Origin: Lithobates sylvaticus
Lineage: Eukaryota; Chordata; Amphibia; Anura; Ranidae
Length of the DNA stretch: 64,000 bases
Assembly (NCBI GenBank): GCA_028564925.1
Contig: CM053028.1
Location: forward strand, 440,157,522 to 440,221,521
Reading direction: 5' to 3'
In this document: in pieces, positions 12,376-25,028 of the stretch
Position numbering within the stretch: the stretch's first letter is position 1
Layout: each line of letters starts with the position of its first letter
Made by a program: the position numbers and the translations under genes
Notes under the pieces: generated by a model
The model's database searches: none
Told to the model about the DNA's origin: nothing
What the model saw: only the letters and a program-made list of their open reading frames with translations

Positions 12376-12975
12376 TTTTAAAGTGGTTGTAAACCCTGTT
12401 ACACCACTTTTACCTACAGGTAAGCCTATAACAAAGCTTACCTGTAGGTACCTTGCACAGTTTAGGAGATGCTCAGTATATGCGCTGCTGCAGACATCAG
12501 CACATGAGTACTGAAGAAACGGGCCGCTGGTGCCATTTCTTCAGGAGTCGTGCCGTGACCGGCATCTCCCACTCACATGCATGGGGGTGACGTCATCGCG
12601 GCTCCGGCCAATCACAGCGCCAGAGCCGCAAACTCTGAAGTAACTCCGGTGGATGATGTCCGCGCTGTACTCGGAGGGCCGACACTGATCCAGGGCATCG
12701 TTCTAAGGTAAGTATTTCATAATGAGCTAGTATGCGATGCATATTAGCTCATTATGCCTTTGTCTCTCAGTGAGCCACTGAGAACTTAAGCCAGCCGCTC
12801 CCACCCCCTCCACAGCCCAGCACTCCAGTAAGCGAGGATCACAAGCTCTCTGCTCAGTGTTAGAGCTGGCGGGGGACTGATGCTGCCTCCCCCTAGGTAG
12901 GTATGTTTGGGGGGGGGGGGGGGAAATCCCACCCCTCTCATTTAAAGACTAGCTTAGGCTGTGAAGGGGGCAATT
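12376..12975. mobile_element. Repeat with AAAGTGGTTGTAAACCC end, GC-rich interior
   Basis: The left end AAAGTGGTTGTAAACCC is close to the end of the complete element at 58110-58714. It carries an internal hairpin (CTACAGGTAAGC... opposite GCTTACCTGTAG). The right end is eroded. It lies in the 1159-base intron between the exons at 12085 and 13339. Confidence 0.55.
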
Positions 12976-13338
12976 TCTGCTCTTTTTGAAAGCTTTTTAT
13001 CTACATGTGGATCTTTTGAGAATACAAATGTTATAATTTGATATTTTTTTTGTTTTGTTTTTGTATAGTTAAAATTTAGGGAACTAAAGAGTATTCAGTT
13101 TTCCATTTTGCAAACTTTCCTTTTAATGTGTGCTAAACATCCAAACAACATTCAAACAACATGGATACAAATTAGGAGTGCTTAGATGTGCAGTCAGTGC
13201 AGCCACATACAGCTGTGTCAATCCTCAGATGTATTAGTTTGTATTGTAATCTTTTATTTTTTCCTTTTTATATATCGCGTGCATAAATTTACAACTTGTG
13301 AACCAATAATGAATATAATGTGATATTTTCCTCTTCAG

Positions 13339-13425
13339 ACGATGTTGAGCCAAACAATCTTGCAGTTATTCCAGGAATGGGTATTCCCGAACAACTGAAA
13401 ATAGCAATGGAACAAGAACAAATGG
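13339..13425 (+). CDS. wdr33: wdr33 exon, post-propeller linker
   Basis: It encodes DVEPNNLAVIPGMGIPEQLK then IAMEQEQM. The acceptor is CTCTTCAG at 13331-13338 and the donor is GTAAGG at 13426. The intron that follows is only 75 bases, the shortest seen here. Confidence 0.94.
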
Positions 13426-13500
13426 GTAAGGAAATGTAAGAGTTGTTGTTTTCTCACCTATGTTGGGTACTGAGTGTAACATGCCTTTATGTATTTTTAG

Positions 13501-13640
13501 GGAAAGAAGAGGCAAGTGCTGTGGAGATGACCATCCCTGGTTTGGACTGGGGAATGGATGAGCTGATGCAGAAAGATCAGAAGAAAGTTCCACAAAAGAA
13601 GGTTCCATATGCAAAGCCCATCCCTGCTCAGTTTCAACAA
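13501..13640 (+). CDS. wdr33: wdr33 exon, IPGLDWGM / KKVPQKKVPYAKPIPAQ segment
   Basis: It reads KEEASAVEMTIPGLDWGMDE then LMQKDQKKVPQKKVPYAKPI and PAQFQQ. The acceptor TTTTAG ends at 13500. I place the donor at 13641 (GTTAGT), so the exon ends on a complete glutamine codon. Known homologues continue with AWMQNK, which the next exon supplies. The KEEASAVE stretch is more divergent than its surroundings. Confidence 0.94.
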
Positions 13641-14819
13641 GTTAGTGCAAAATTATTTTTAGAACACTTTTTAGAAACCCATCTTCTTTTCCTGTGAAAC
13701 ACTCTTGGAAACTGACTTGTTGGTGTGGTTTCAAATTAGCAGCCATGCACACATGAACAAAAATGTTAATGGTAAAGATGTGTGGAGAGTTTGCCTTTAG
13801 GCAAGGTACAGTGTATTTGTATAGTTTGCTCTTGGAGCCTGGTGCCAGGATTAGGTATTTTTAAGTGCATGATCTGCCAGGTGTGTAGCTTCTCTCTGAT
13901 GAGCTAAGTAATGTGAGATGGGTTAAGTGTTGAGGGCTAAATTTAGGGGCGGGTAAGCCCTAAGTTCCCACTTTTACCACCTCAGTCCTGCCGTACATAT
14001 AAATAAGGCCTCATATTGAGGTGGTTATACCGGGATCATGGTTGAGGCTATCACCATGTTACCTATAAAGCCGCTGGATCACTTTTACAGGTAGCAAAAG
14101 GAGGTATCGCCACCCCCTGCCGTTGCCTATCCTGCCCTCTCCCATCACATCAGGGAGCCCAGGACTGATCTAACCTGCAGCATCGACTGCACTGAACAGG
14201 GAGAGAGGAACTGATGTTGTTCCTTCCCCTTTGCGAGAAGAAGCTGGAAGCAATGAGAATTCTGTCACTTCCGGTTTGTTTATTTACAAGCTGATACCGG
14301 CTTGAACAGCATTTGATCAAACCAGTCGCAGTTTAAACAGATGCTTTGGAGGCAAGAGGAGAGATCTGGGGTCTGACCCCAGATCTCTGCATAAAGAGAA
14401 CCTGTCATGGCCCATGCTATCACAAGGGATGTTGTGTTCATACCTTGTAATAGCAATAAAGTTGATTCCAAAAAATGTAAAAGGGCTGTGTAAAAAATCA
14501 AAAAATGTAAAGCGCCTCCGACTCCTCGTGCTTACACGCAAAGGAGAACACACACCTAGGTCCCGCACGCATATGTAAATGGCAGAGAGCAACATTTGAC
14601 AGAAGAGACCAATAGGGTACCATTATTTATCTTTATGGGGTTTCTGGGAAGAGAAAATTCATTTTTGCCCAACTGAGGTAACCATTATGTTTTACATTAG
14701 GCTGAATAAAATGGAGTCTCAATGGTATTTTGAGGTGTAGCTGTGGAGATCTTGCCCTATTACAATTTACATCTTATAACATTATACACAATGACCATTT
14801 TGTCTTTGTTTATACATAG
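13641..14819 (+). other. wdr33 intron, no gene seen
   Basis: Moderate-complexity intron. A palindromic-looking stretch around 14340-14400 (AGATCTGGGGTCTGACCCCAGATCT) is a short hairpin. No coding exon was recognised. Confidence 0.5.
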
Positions 14820-14972
14820 GCATGGTTGCAGAATAAAGTACCACTTATGCCATCTTCAGAAGTAGCTCCTGAGCGGAAAGAAGAGGTGAAACCTGATGAG
14901 AAGAAGAAGAACCAGGCTGAGATTGAGCAGGAAATGGCAGCACTACAGTATACTAACCCCCAGCTGCTGGAA
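14820..14972 (+). CDS. wdr33: wdr33 exon, helical segment before the low-complexity region
   Basis: It is exactly 51 codons: AWLQNKVPLMPSSEVAPERK, EEVKPDEKKKNQAEIEQEMA, ALQYTNPQLLE. The acceptor ACATAG ends at 14819 and the donor GTATGT starts at 14973. It is rich in charged residues and probably forms a long helix. A methionine usual at the third position of homologues is leucine here. Confidence 0.95.
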
Positions 14973-15192
14973 GTATGTTGTTGTTTTTTTGTTATAAATA
15001 TATATGTGAATATAATTGTGTAAATGTGATCATTTGCTAGTTTTGTCTTGTTGGCTGTACACACACACAGAAAAATATATTGATTGCCTGGATCAACCGT
15101 TAATTATTAAAGTAAGAAAAAAATATATAAATAATCTTTCATCTAGATGGTATAACCAAAAAGACGCAGTCCTAGTGACCCTAAGATGCATA

Positions 15193-16438
15193 TAACAAAA
15201 AAGAGAGAATATTGTTCTAAGTGGACCACTTCTAGGACACAGTGATTGATTCAAAAAAGTTTTATTATATTGAAAAAAACACACACAAATTAATGAAATA
15301 AGAGGGGACTAACAGTTTACCACACACGTAGTTTAAAAATAGGACAATGTTGTCATATGTTAAAAAGAAGGGGAATCGCAGCTGCGCATACCATTCACAC
15401 CCACATTCACAGTACCCAAATTGAAACAATCACTTTAGTCAAACATTAGCATTTGTAATTGCAGACTTAAATAGTAGTATAAAGCTCAATTCTCAGAAGC
15501 CAAAATTATAGCACTGATGCAGTTACAGAGCAACTTGGTTATAGACTAAAAATAGTGAGTCAAAAAACCTGTATAGATGTGGGTGGTGTCAGGTGAATTG
15601 GTGAGTTCTTAGCTGCCATGTACTCAAAAAACACACAGGGTATCGTTATTGCTGTCCACAAATGGATTATGATCAGTCCCTTTGGATTTTAAATAACTAA
15701 GCGAATTACACCTGGTGAAGCAGGGAAGTAATTATATTGAAGCTGAAATAATCAAGAGGAGCAGGCTTTGGCCGATCGGGAGGCTGAAAACCGGGGACAG
15801 GAACAAACACAGCTGTGTAAATAGACTTAGTTCTAGACACTCTCACCATGTCATACATCCCGGTTGTTTCACTGTACCTCTACGCATCAAATGGGTAGAG
15901 GTACAGTGAAATGACCGGTATGTATGTTCAAAATCCAAAGGGACCGATCATAATCTATTTGTGGAGCGCAATAACAATACCCTGTGTGTTTTTTGAGTAC
16001 ACGGCAGCTAAGAACTCACCAATTCACCTAACACCACCCACATCTATACAGGTTTTTCGACTCACTATTTTTAGTCTATAACCAAGTTGCTCTGTAACTG
16101 CATTAGTACTATAATTTTGGCTTCTGAGAATTGAGCTTTATACTACTATTTAAGTCTGCAATTACTAAGTGCTAATGTTTGACTAATTTCAATTTCTAAT
16201 TTCAATTTAGGTACTGTGAATGTGGGTGTGAATGGTATGCGCAGCTGCGATTCCCCTTCTTTTTAACATATGACAACGTTGTCCTATTTTTAAACTACCT
16301 GTGTGGTAAACTGTTAGTCCCCTCTTTTTCAATAATTTGTGTGTGTTTTTTCAATATAATAAAACTTTTTTTATTCAATCACTGTGTCCTAGAAGTGGTC
16401 CTCCTTGGGAGAACTATATTCGCTCTTTTTTGTTGTAC
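15193..16438. repeat. Large palindrome, arms about 500 bases
   Basis: The left arm 15193-15690 (AAAGAGAGAATATTGTTCT..., TAGGACACAGTGATTGA, GTATAGATGTGGGTGGTGT) is mirrored at 15930-16438 with a few percent differences. The centre holds its own hairpin, ACTGTACCTCTACGCATC opposite GGGTAGAGGTACAGT. That could be a hammerhead module that kept stem I but lost its core. The arms contain only chance open frames. Confidence 0.85.
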
Positions 16439-16521
16439 ACACAGGCCAATCTTTACGCACTTCAGCCATACAAGCATACAACCAAGTCTAAACAAGCTAT
16501 CATGTGTTTTCCCATACATGT

Positions 16522-16597
16522 GCCAATTATTACAATCCAACCTATTTTTATTAGGCAGCGTGGTGCCAATTATTACAATCCAACCTATTTTTATTAG
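16522..16597 (+). repeat. Tandem duplication, 42-base period
   Basis: GCCAATTATTACAATCCAAC followed by CTATTTTTATTAG occurs at 16522 and again at 16564. It lies just outside the DIRS-like fossil. Confidence 0.8.
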
Positions 16598-16599
16598 GG

Positions 16600-19500
16600 G
16601 GGACACAAGAACACGTCATAATAACTTATATCTCTTACCTGACGGTCTCATGCGATGACTTCTTCCATGTTCCCGGAAAAGGACTTTACCGGTAAGTAAC
16701 TCCGTTTTTCCCCACTGAGAGGATAAGCGAGCACCTTACCTTAGGGTGGGACTACTGCCTGCAGAACTTTACGCCCAAAGGCTTGGTCCTTCGCTGTCCC
16801 CTCGTATCAAAGGGACCATTTACACAGAAAAATACAAAAAAGGAATCAGACTTCCTATAATCCTTGGTACTCTCCAAGTACTGGAGGACGCAACTTGAAG
16901 CCACTTTAGGTAAAAATGCCGGATCAGTTCTAAAAACCACCCGATCCGGAAATATCTGAAAAAAAGGTGCCCTAATGGAAAGGGCCTCGAGTTCACTTAC
17001 TCTTCTTGCCGTGGTGATCGCTACCAAAAACACCGTTTTGAGGGTGATCGACCTCAACGTACAAGCCTCCAATGGTTCAAACGGTTCACCAGTGAGGGCT
17101 TGTAACACTAAAGAAAGATCCCATACTGGAAAAGAGGATACTCTTACTGGCCTCTGCCTGTTCAGAGCTTTAAAAAACCTAGATATCCAGGGATCTAAAG
17201 CTAACTGTTTTTCCAAATATACACTTAAAGCAGACACTTGTCCTTTCAGTGTGCTAACAGCCAACCCCTTGTCTGCCCCCGCTTGCAGAAATTCCAGTAC
17301 CGCTACCGGACTGCTTGTGTCGAAGGAACTATCCGCACACCAACTATTAAAGCGTTTCCACACTTTCAGGTAGATAGCTTGCGTCTCCTTTTTTCTGCAA
17401 CTTAGTAGGGTTGACACCAACCGATCTGAGAACCCTTTGCCCTTCAGCAATTCCTTCTCAGTAGCCAAGCAGCCAGGTTCCACCGCTCCACCTGAGGACA
17501 ACAGATTGGACCCTGGGACAGAAGATCTTCCTGGAATGGCAGAATCCACGGGGGTTCTACTGCCAGACTCTTCAAGATGGAAAACCACGGCCTCCTGGGC
17601 CAATGAGGTGCTATCAGAATGAGAGTTGTGCTCTCCAACTGTAGCTTCCTCAGTACTGCTGGAATTAGTACAGGAGGGGGGAAGGCATAGCACTTGGAGA
17701 ACTCCCAGCTCTGAGCCAGTGCGTCCACTCCAAGTGCTCCGTCCCATCTGCTCAGGGAGAAGAACAGATCTGTTTTTTCTGTTTTCCCTTGAAGCGAAGA
17801 GGTCTATACAAGGCATCCCCCACCTCTGGGTAATTGCCTTGAAGACATCCTGGTTCAAAATCCAGTCGCCTTCCCTCAGCTTTCTCCTGCTGAGAAAATC
17901 CGCAACCTGATTTTGATCCCCTTTTAAATGTACCGCCGACAGGGACAGAATATTTGTCTCGGCCCACCTGAGAATGGTGCTTGTCAAGCTCCACAGAGAC
18001 CTGCTTCTGGTACCTCCCTGCCTGTTGAGGTATGCTACTGCAGAGGAGTTGTCTGACCTGACTCTCACGTGTTGACCCTGGAGTTCTTCCTGAAAGGCTC
18101 TGAGCGCCAACTCTATGGCTTTCAGCTCCCTCCAGTTCGAGGATTCCCTTGCCTCTTGCTTTAGCCAGGTGCCCTGAACCATCCGGGAACCTAGATGAGC
18201 TCCCCAACCTGTGCCGCTTGCATCGGTCGTGATGGTTTTGGATACCGGGAGGACCCATTCCAAACCCTGGGAAAGATTGGCCCCTTTTCTCCACCACCAA
18301 AGTGACCTCTTTACCTGACTTGGTACCTCTATCAGAGCATCCAGGGAATTCTGACTGTGGTCCCAAATTCCCAGTATGAACAGTTGTAAAGGGCGAAAAT
18401 GCAGCCCTGCCCACTGTACTGCTGGGAGCGAGGATGTCAATAGCCCTAGGGCTGACATGGCTTTCCTTATTGAGATCTGTTGATTGCCCTGCAAGAGCAA
18501 CATCGCCCTGTCCACCTTCTGGATTTTTTCTTCCGGAAGAAAAACTTTTTGTTTTGTTGAATCCAACCTGTAGCCCAGGAAGATGATTTTCTGCGATGGG
18601 GTCAGGCTGGATTTTTCCAGGTTCAAGAGCCATCCTAGATTTTCGAGGATTTCCCTTGTTACCTGCAGATCTCTGGACAGCTGCTCTGGGGAAGAAGCAA
18701 ATAGGAGCTTCCTCCTCTGCAAAAGGAAACCTCCTTTTCAAACTTCTTGAAAAGAATGGTTTCCTTTCCGGGTCCTGCCATTCTTTTTTAATGGCGTCGA
18801 CCAGTACTTCATGGACCGGAAACACTTTCCTTTTCTGTTCCCCTAAGCCCCTGTACATTTGGTCATGGAGCGATAGCTTTTTCCTTTCTTCCTGGATTCC
18901 CAAAGTGGTGTGAATAGCTCCCAAAAGCTCTTCCACTTCCTCCAGAGAAAGCTTGTAGCGAGAGGTTCTCGTGGACTCGCCATCCACCTCCTCTCCCTCG
19001 GATTCCCCTTGGGAATCAGAAGCAACGCTATCTGGCTCCTCCTCAATCTCTTCTCTAGAGCCCCCCGGATTCTCACCACTCGCCGAGGGAGCATCCGTTA
19101 GGCTTGGCGCAACACTCTGCTGTGCTGGTGGAGGGTTAATCTGAGTCTGCGGAAACTGAAAACTAGAGAAGAGCGTTTTAAAAGATTGTACGGTGTTAGA
19201 TAGTTCCTTGACGGACGCAGCTAACTCCGTATTTTGCTCCGCTGACTGCTCCCTCACTAGCCCCTCTATACATTACGTCACCCGCCATCCGACCCGGCGC
19301 ACTGAGCTCCACGCCTGAACATGGCGGCCTCCAGTGCTTCCGTTGGCGTCCCCCTGGACAGGAGAAGAGCGGAACACCACCCCAGGGTTCCACTTACCTT
19401 AGAGTGGCTGGTGCAGGCATCTCCAGGAGCCGTGCGGGAAGCCTCTACTTCCGACATTTCCCGCTGAGGATCGGTGGTGCCTTCGCTTCCGAACGCTTGT

Positions 19501-19650
19501 CGCTACAGGCCGAAAATGGAGCAGCACCAGCCAAAACGCTCGTTCCGCTTTTCAAATCCCGCGGCCGGAACCGGAAGCCGCGGAACGAACGGAAGCACTG
19601 ACCTCCGTCGGAAATGACGTCCCCCAATGGTGCTGTCCTGAAAGACGGAT
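16600..19650 (-). mobile_element. DIRS-type tyrosine-recombinase retroelement fossil
   Basis: On the - strand the parts occur in DIRS order: a gag-like region, a reverse transcriptase/RNase H region (TTDASGTGWGAHLG, SDNSSAVAYLNRQGG, HLKGDQNQVADFLSR) and a tyrosine recombinase region (AVLEFLQAGADKGLAVSTLK, TTARRVSELEALSIR). It is incomplete and broken, probably with a small number of breaks, so only moderately old. It lies antisense in a wdr33 intron and its borders are approximate. Confidence 0.85.
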
Positions 19651-19659
19651 GGGGAAATC

Positions 19660-20040
19660 ATAATTATACAGCTAAAAAAAAGTAATTGTACAGCTCACAC
19701 CTGGGCCTGCTATGCTTGTATACCTGATGGTGAGTAGGCATAAAAATATTTCTGTAGATGTGTCTTACAACTGCTAAATGTTCCAAATATGCAGTGAGTA
19801 CCTTCTATTTAGTTAACAGCTCCAACCAAAAAATGAATTGATTAAAGCACCCTTGCAGTGCAGACACGGCCCCAATGCATTGGATAATATTTTAGTCACC
19901 TGGGGTTTCCGTCTTCACAAAATATTCAATTTAAAGTGTGTCCTTTTAGTTAGTGGGATTATTCTGATGTAAATATGTACATTTATATTTACTTTGTTAG
20001 TGCTGCAAGTTTATGCATTCATGATTTCTTTTCTTTTCAG
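19660..20040 (+). other. wdr33 intron end before the giant exon
   Basis: It contains a T-rich tract leading to TTCTTTTCAG directly at 20040. No other feature was seen. Confidence 0.6.
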
Positions 20041-21870
20041 CAACTGAAAATTGAAAGAATAGCCCAGAAGCAGGCAGAGGCTCCAGGTCAGACACAGGGA
20101 CTTGCTTCTCCTTTGGGCGCACCTCCCCAGATGCCTTCTGCTTTTCCACCTGGCCCACAGACTCAACCTCCAATAGGTTTCCAACAACCTCTTCCACCCC
20201 AGCAGATGACAATGAGCATGCCACCTGGCCCTCAAGGACAATTTAGACCACAAGGGCCTCCGCTATCTGCAGGTCCACAGGGTTTCATGGGTCCTGGACC
20301 ACAGAATATACGACCTCAAGAAATGCATCCTGGAATGCCCAGACATCCTGTTTCTCATGGACCAATGGGACCCCAGGGTCCTCAAGCTGCTCCTGGGCCA
20401 CCAGGTCATTTGGGCCCTCAAGGGACACAAGGTCATCTAGGAGTACAGGCTCCTCATCATGGCATGCAAGGAGCACCGGGTCCTCAGGGGCCACTTATGG
20501 GTGTGGCTCCTAGAGGAGCCCAGGGGCCTAATCAAGGTATGCTTATGGGACATCCAGCACAAGACTTAAGAGGTCCATCTGGACCATTAATTGGACATGG
20601 ACCAATGGAAATGAGAGGCCCTACAGACATGCGTGGACCTCAAGATATGAGAGGACCTCCTGAAGTACATGCACCTCGCCTTTCTGACATGAGAGGTCCT
20701 CCACAGGATATGAGAGTGGCTCCGGATATGCATGGACCTCAGGATATCAGAGGCCCCCCAGACTTGCGAGGACCGCCAGATATGCGTGGCTCTCAGGAAT
20801 TAAGGGGGCCACCAGACATGCGAGGCCCTCAGGACATGAGGGGGCCACCTGATATGCGTAACTCTATTGATATGCGAGGCCCATATGACATTCGTGGCCC
20901 CCCAGATATGCGGGGCCCTCCAGACATGCATGGACCCCAGGATATTCAAGCTCCCCCTGATGTGCGCGGTCCCCCGGATATGCGCGGTCCTCCAGAAATG
21001 CGGGGACCTCCAGAGATGCGAGGTCCACCTGACATGCGTGGCCCTCAGGATATGCGTGGTCCCCCTGACATGCGTGCACCTCAGGATATGCGTGGCCCCC
21101 CTGAGATGCGAGGTCCACCTGATATGCGCGGCCCTCCTGAAATGCGTGGACCCCAGGATATGCGAGGTCCTCCTGACATAAGAGGACCACCAGAAATGCG
21201 TGGCCCACAGGATATGAGAGGCACTCCACAAGATATGAGGGGTGGTCCTGAAATGCGTGGCCCACAAGATATGAGGGGTGGTCCTGAAATGCGTGGTTCA
21301 CAGGATATGAGGGGAGGTCCTGAAATGCGTGGTCCTGATGTGCGTGGCCAACAGGATATGAGAGGTGGTCCTGATATGAGAGGGCCACATGATATGAGAG
21401 GCCCTTCTGATATGCGAGGACCTCATGATATGAGAGGGCCACCAGAAATGCGTGGTCAGCAGGATATGAGGGTTCCACCAGAGATGCGAGGACCTCAGGA
21501 TATGAGGAGATCAAGTGAAATTAGAGGATCTCATGACTTACGTGGTCCACAACATATGAGAGGTACACCGGACTCAAGGGGATCATCTGATATGCATGCG
21601 TCTCAAGACATACGAAGTCCTCAAGATATGAGGGGTCCTCAGGATTTGCGTAATCTTCAAGAGGTCAGAGGGCCTCCAGATATGAGTGGCCCACATGAAA
21701 TTAGAGGTCCTCAAAGCAGAGGGACAAATTTAGGACTACCTCAAGATACTCGTGGACAATCAGTGCCCCAAGGACAGCCAGGAAGTTCCCAACAGAACCC
21801 ACCGAGGGCTTCCCACCCCCCATCACAGAAAGCCTCTTTATTGGGAGATGGTCCTAGGCCTTTCAACCAG
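20041..21870 (+). CDS. wdr33: wdr33 giant exon: collagen-like region with about 61 MRGPP hexads
   Basis: This is a 610-codon exon, acceptor TTTTCAG ending at 20040 and donor GTAACT at 21871. Residues 1-20 (QLKIERIAQKQAEAPGQTQG) continue the conserved helix. Next comes a GPQ/GPP-rich collagen-like stretch of about 170 residues, then roughly 61 copies of a hexad [D/E]-M-R-G-P-[P/Q] (20608-21714). The exon ends with SQKASLLGDGPRPFNQ, where LLGDGPR..FNQ matches the end of the homologous region in mammals. Mammalian WDR33 has only a few EMRGP words here, so the array looks expanded in this lineage. The region is expected to be disordered and nuclear. Open reading frames on the opposite strand are mirror images of this low-complexity sequence. 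Confidence 0.95.
20608..21714 (+). repeat. In-frame 18-base coding repeat array (about 61 units)
   Basis: Each unit encodes D/E-M-R-G-P-P/Q or a variant (GGP, GSQ, GPH, VPP). Codons vary freely between copies (CGT, CGC, CGA, AGA, AGG for arginine), so the amino-acid pattern is better kept than the DNA. A few units are 5, 7 or 8 residues long, yet the frame is kept throughout. Confidence 0.9.
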
Positions 21871-23392
21871 GTAACTGCCTTTAATACTGACAGGAAATAT
21901 TTTGCTAGGAGACGTCAGTATTAAAGGGTAGCTGAATTTGTAAATGACAGTCTCATCTAATCCTGCCACTCTCCTGATCATATTTATAGATACTACAGCG
22001 CTGATATGCTTACTGCACAGCCTGCCAAAGGCCAGGCAGCATTTCAAACTGTTAGTGCCCTGTTCTTCCTTGACTTTGTATTTCACTCAGTATGCATGCT
22101 TTGAGCCCAGCTCCTAATGGCAGGTCAGGGCACATTTGTTAAGTCAGATACAAAACAGCAATTATTCTCGCCTAGCACATGCCTTCTGAGCTAAAAATGA
22201 TCTTGAGGAAGAACAGGGTGACACAAGTCAGAACGCTTTCAAACTGTGAGTAGGCTGGGTAATTAAGGAATAATTTGTCTGAATCTAAGCTCTATAATCT
22301 AATTACATTTTTTTGATTGGCAAGGTGTGGTAGGACAGGTGCTTTAACTTTTTATATTTTCACTTACCCTTTAATTTCAAAAGTGGGTTTAGGAAAGTAA
22401 TTACAAAAATTTGCATATACAGTCTACCAAGTCCCTTTAGGAGCAGTTTAACTGATTCCAGTCACAATTTGAGTAATATGTTACCAATTTAGTAGTCTGT
22501 AATCTGCATAAAAGAGCCTAACTCTACAAATTGAATGTAGAAGGCACAGTATTCCATTCCAGTATTTCCATACTAAACTGCCTCTGACTGTATACAAAAC
22601 AATTTAAAGGTCATCGTCAAATTCTGTAAAGTTTCGTACCTTACTCTTTTCAGTTACTTTTGCTGCAGGTGAATCTACTGAACCTTACAATGTCTGTTGT
22701 CAATGTTGAGTAAAAAAATATATTTATATGGCTTATATTTATAAAAGAAAAAGGTTTTGCATTTTCAGTAACAATAAATTTTACATTTTTGCATCAAGTG
22801 AAATCTGTACTATGAAAAGCCTCTTATTTCAGGTAGATGTCTTTTTATTGTCTAATCTCACCTAAGTACATTTTAGGGCACTGTTGTCTAGCTAGCAAGA
22901 GAAGATTTTTACCCTTTGCTTAAGGCAAAACAGTAAAACGCTGTTGCTCGCCCTAACTACAGTAAACGGCATTCACCTGATCTGTGCTTTGTAAGGGTTA
23001 CTGCACGTCCTAGCCTTTTTCTTACCTTATTAAATCAACGTAGAGCTTCATTGACAAGGCTGCCACACCAGGTGAAGTCATTATTTCCAAAAAAGTTCAT
23101 TTTTTTTTCTTATCAAATGAGGGACACATGAATTCAGAAACAGTCTACGAGACGTTAAGATACTGGTAAATATAAAACATTTTAAGCCAGGCCCCATATA
23201 ACCCCTCCTCTACCCAGAATGCCGCTGTTTTTGCTAGTGTCCTAGGAGTTTGGGCATCTTTTTTTTTTTTTTTTCAGCTCTGGTGAAAGTCTGTTTTTTG
23301 CTAGCTTTCTCTGCTTTGTGGTTCTGCTTCAGCTGGTTTCTATATAGCAATTATCTTGACTGGCATTTCATTAGCCTAGCTTTGGTTGCCAT

Positions 23393-25028
23393 TAGTGATG
23401 GACGAACATCTAACGGGGCGGTTCGTGAACGCAATCGCGCGCAAATGTTTGCAAACTGCAGGTTCATTTTAATGGCAGGCGAACATTAAAAACCTCCAGG
23501 TCATATTTGCAGCCACAAAATACTTACTAGCTGTGCACACATAGTCCCACAACATGGACACTGACATACCAGAAGTATTAAGCGAATCTGGGATCGACAA
23601 CGACAAGCATTCTTTTTTTTATCTGTGAAATTTCGTCAAAGAGCGCATGAAGGCCATAGAGGAGAGGCAAGGCCAGGCTATGAAGGGGGTGCAGGAGATG
23701 ATCCTGCTTTAGGAAAAGTTGCCATAATTTATTTTTTTTTTTTGTGACTTGAGCAATAGTTGGCTCGGGTCTTCTAATTGTTTGGACTCTGCCTTGCTGC
23801 TGTTTCACCTGGCGTGCAGTTCCCCTTAAGTGTATAGGTGATGCTGACACTTGTACCCGGGGTTGAACCACAGGTGATGGAGTGGCTACCGAGATAGAGA
23901 GCACTGACACCAGCACCGAGATAGAGAGCACTGACACCAGCAACTCTCTGCGGGACCCAAAAATATGACACCGCTCAACCTCTTCAAACAGGAGGGTACG
24001 GGCATATAGTACGGTGTGCTTTTTTTATACAAGTGAGCCAAAGGATGAGGGTGCAGAAGAGTAAGGCTGAGTGAGCCACTCAACCAAGTCTGGTGCGTCC
24101 TTTGACCTAATCAAATGCACCTTATGCAACTTCCCACTTTGGCTCAAGCCTTGTGCTCCTGCCCTATCCCTACCACCCCTGCGGAAGGGCCTGCCTCTTC
24201 CTCTGCCTGTCATTTTTTAAATGACCCTGTGACAAAAGTCTCTAGAGAAGTGCAGTATATGTGGAAGAAGGTATATAACACCCCGCTACAATCTGTCGTT
24301 TTGGGGGCCACTGGTCTATCACACCAGTTATAATACTTTTTTCTAATTGCGTTTGTCACTCTTTGTAGTATTGCAGAAACGCTCAGCAGTCACAATGCTG
24401 CACAGTAGAAATGCACTATACTATGCTTTCTATATTTTAAAGTATTTTTTATACGTGTATTACACCCCTATATACTGCACACCAAATAGTACACGTATAC
24501 CAGTCCTTAAAAGGACTTGTGTGGACCTATATTAGTTAGCGTCTTGTGTCGCTACAATCTGTCCCTGCGACACACAGCAACCTCTCACTACACTGACAAA
24601 AGAGCTGCAGAACCGCTCAGTCACAATGCTGCACAGTAGAAATGCACTATAATATGCTTTCTATATTTGAAAGTATATTATAAGTGTATTACACCCCTAT
24701 ATACTGTACACCTATACAAGTCCTTAAAAGGACTTTTGTGGACCTAATCGCAAGTGATTACAGACTGTCCCTGCTCCACACAGCATCCTCTCCCTACACT
24801 GACAAAAGACGGAATGTAAAATGGCAGCCAGATCAGGTCTATTTATAAGGTAGGGGGTATGCCCATGTGTCTCAATTGGTCCTGTACCACATTATGGATG
24901 TGTCATGGGTCAAAGTTCTTCACAATGTAAAAGAATATGGAGACCGCGAACAGCGCCATGTGTCGGCCGGTTTGGCGAATAGCGAACAAGCAAAGTTTGC
25001 CGCGGGGCGAACCGCAAGGCCATCTCTA
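23393..25028. mobile_element. hAT-like nonautonomous element with 8-bp TSD
   Basis: The target duplication GTTGCCAT is at 23385-23392 and 25029-25036. The ends TAGTGATGG.CGAAC and CGCAAGGCCATCTCTA are inverted repeats, and next to them the GGGGCGGTTCG word is mirrored by CGGGGCGAACCG. It is 1636 bases. The internal open frames show no transposase I recognise. A duplicated internal block (TCACAATGCTGCACAGTAGA at 24388 and 24620) is present. Confidence 0.85.

Noticed and set aside
13895-13935. CTGATGAGCTAAG word suggesting a hammerhead core
   Set aside because: No GAAA and no closing stem follow, so it is a chance match.
20800-21514. Open frames of 155 and 216 codons on the - strand and 104 codons on the + strand inside the large exon
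   Set aside because: They are shadows of the 18-base coding repeat. The + frame of wdr33 explains the region.
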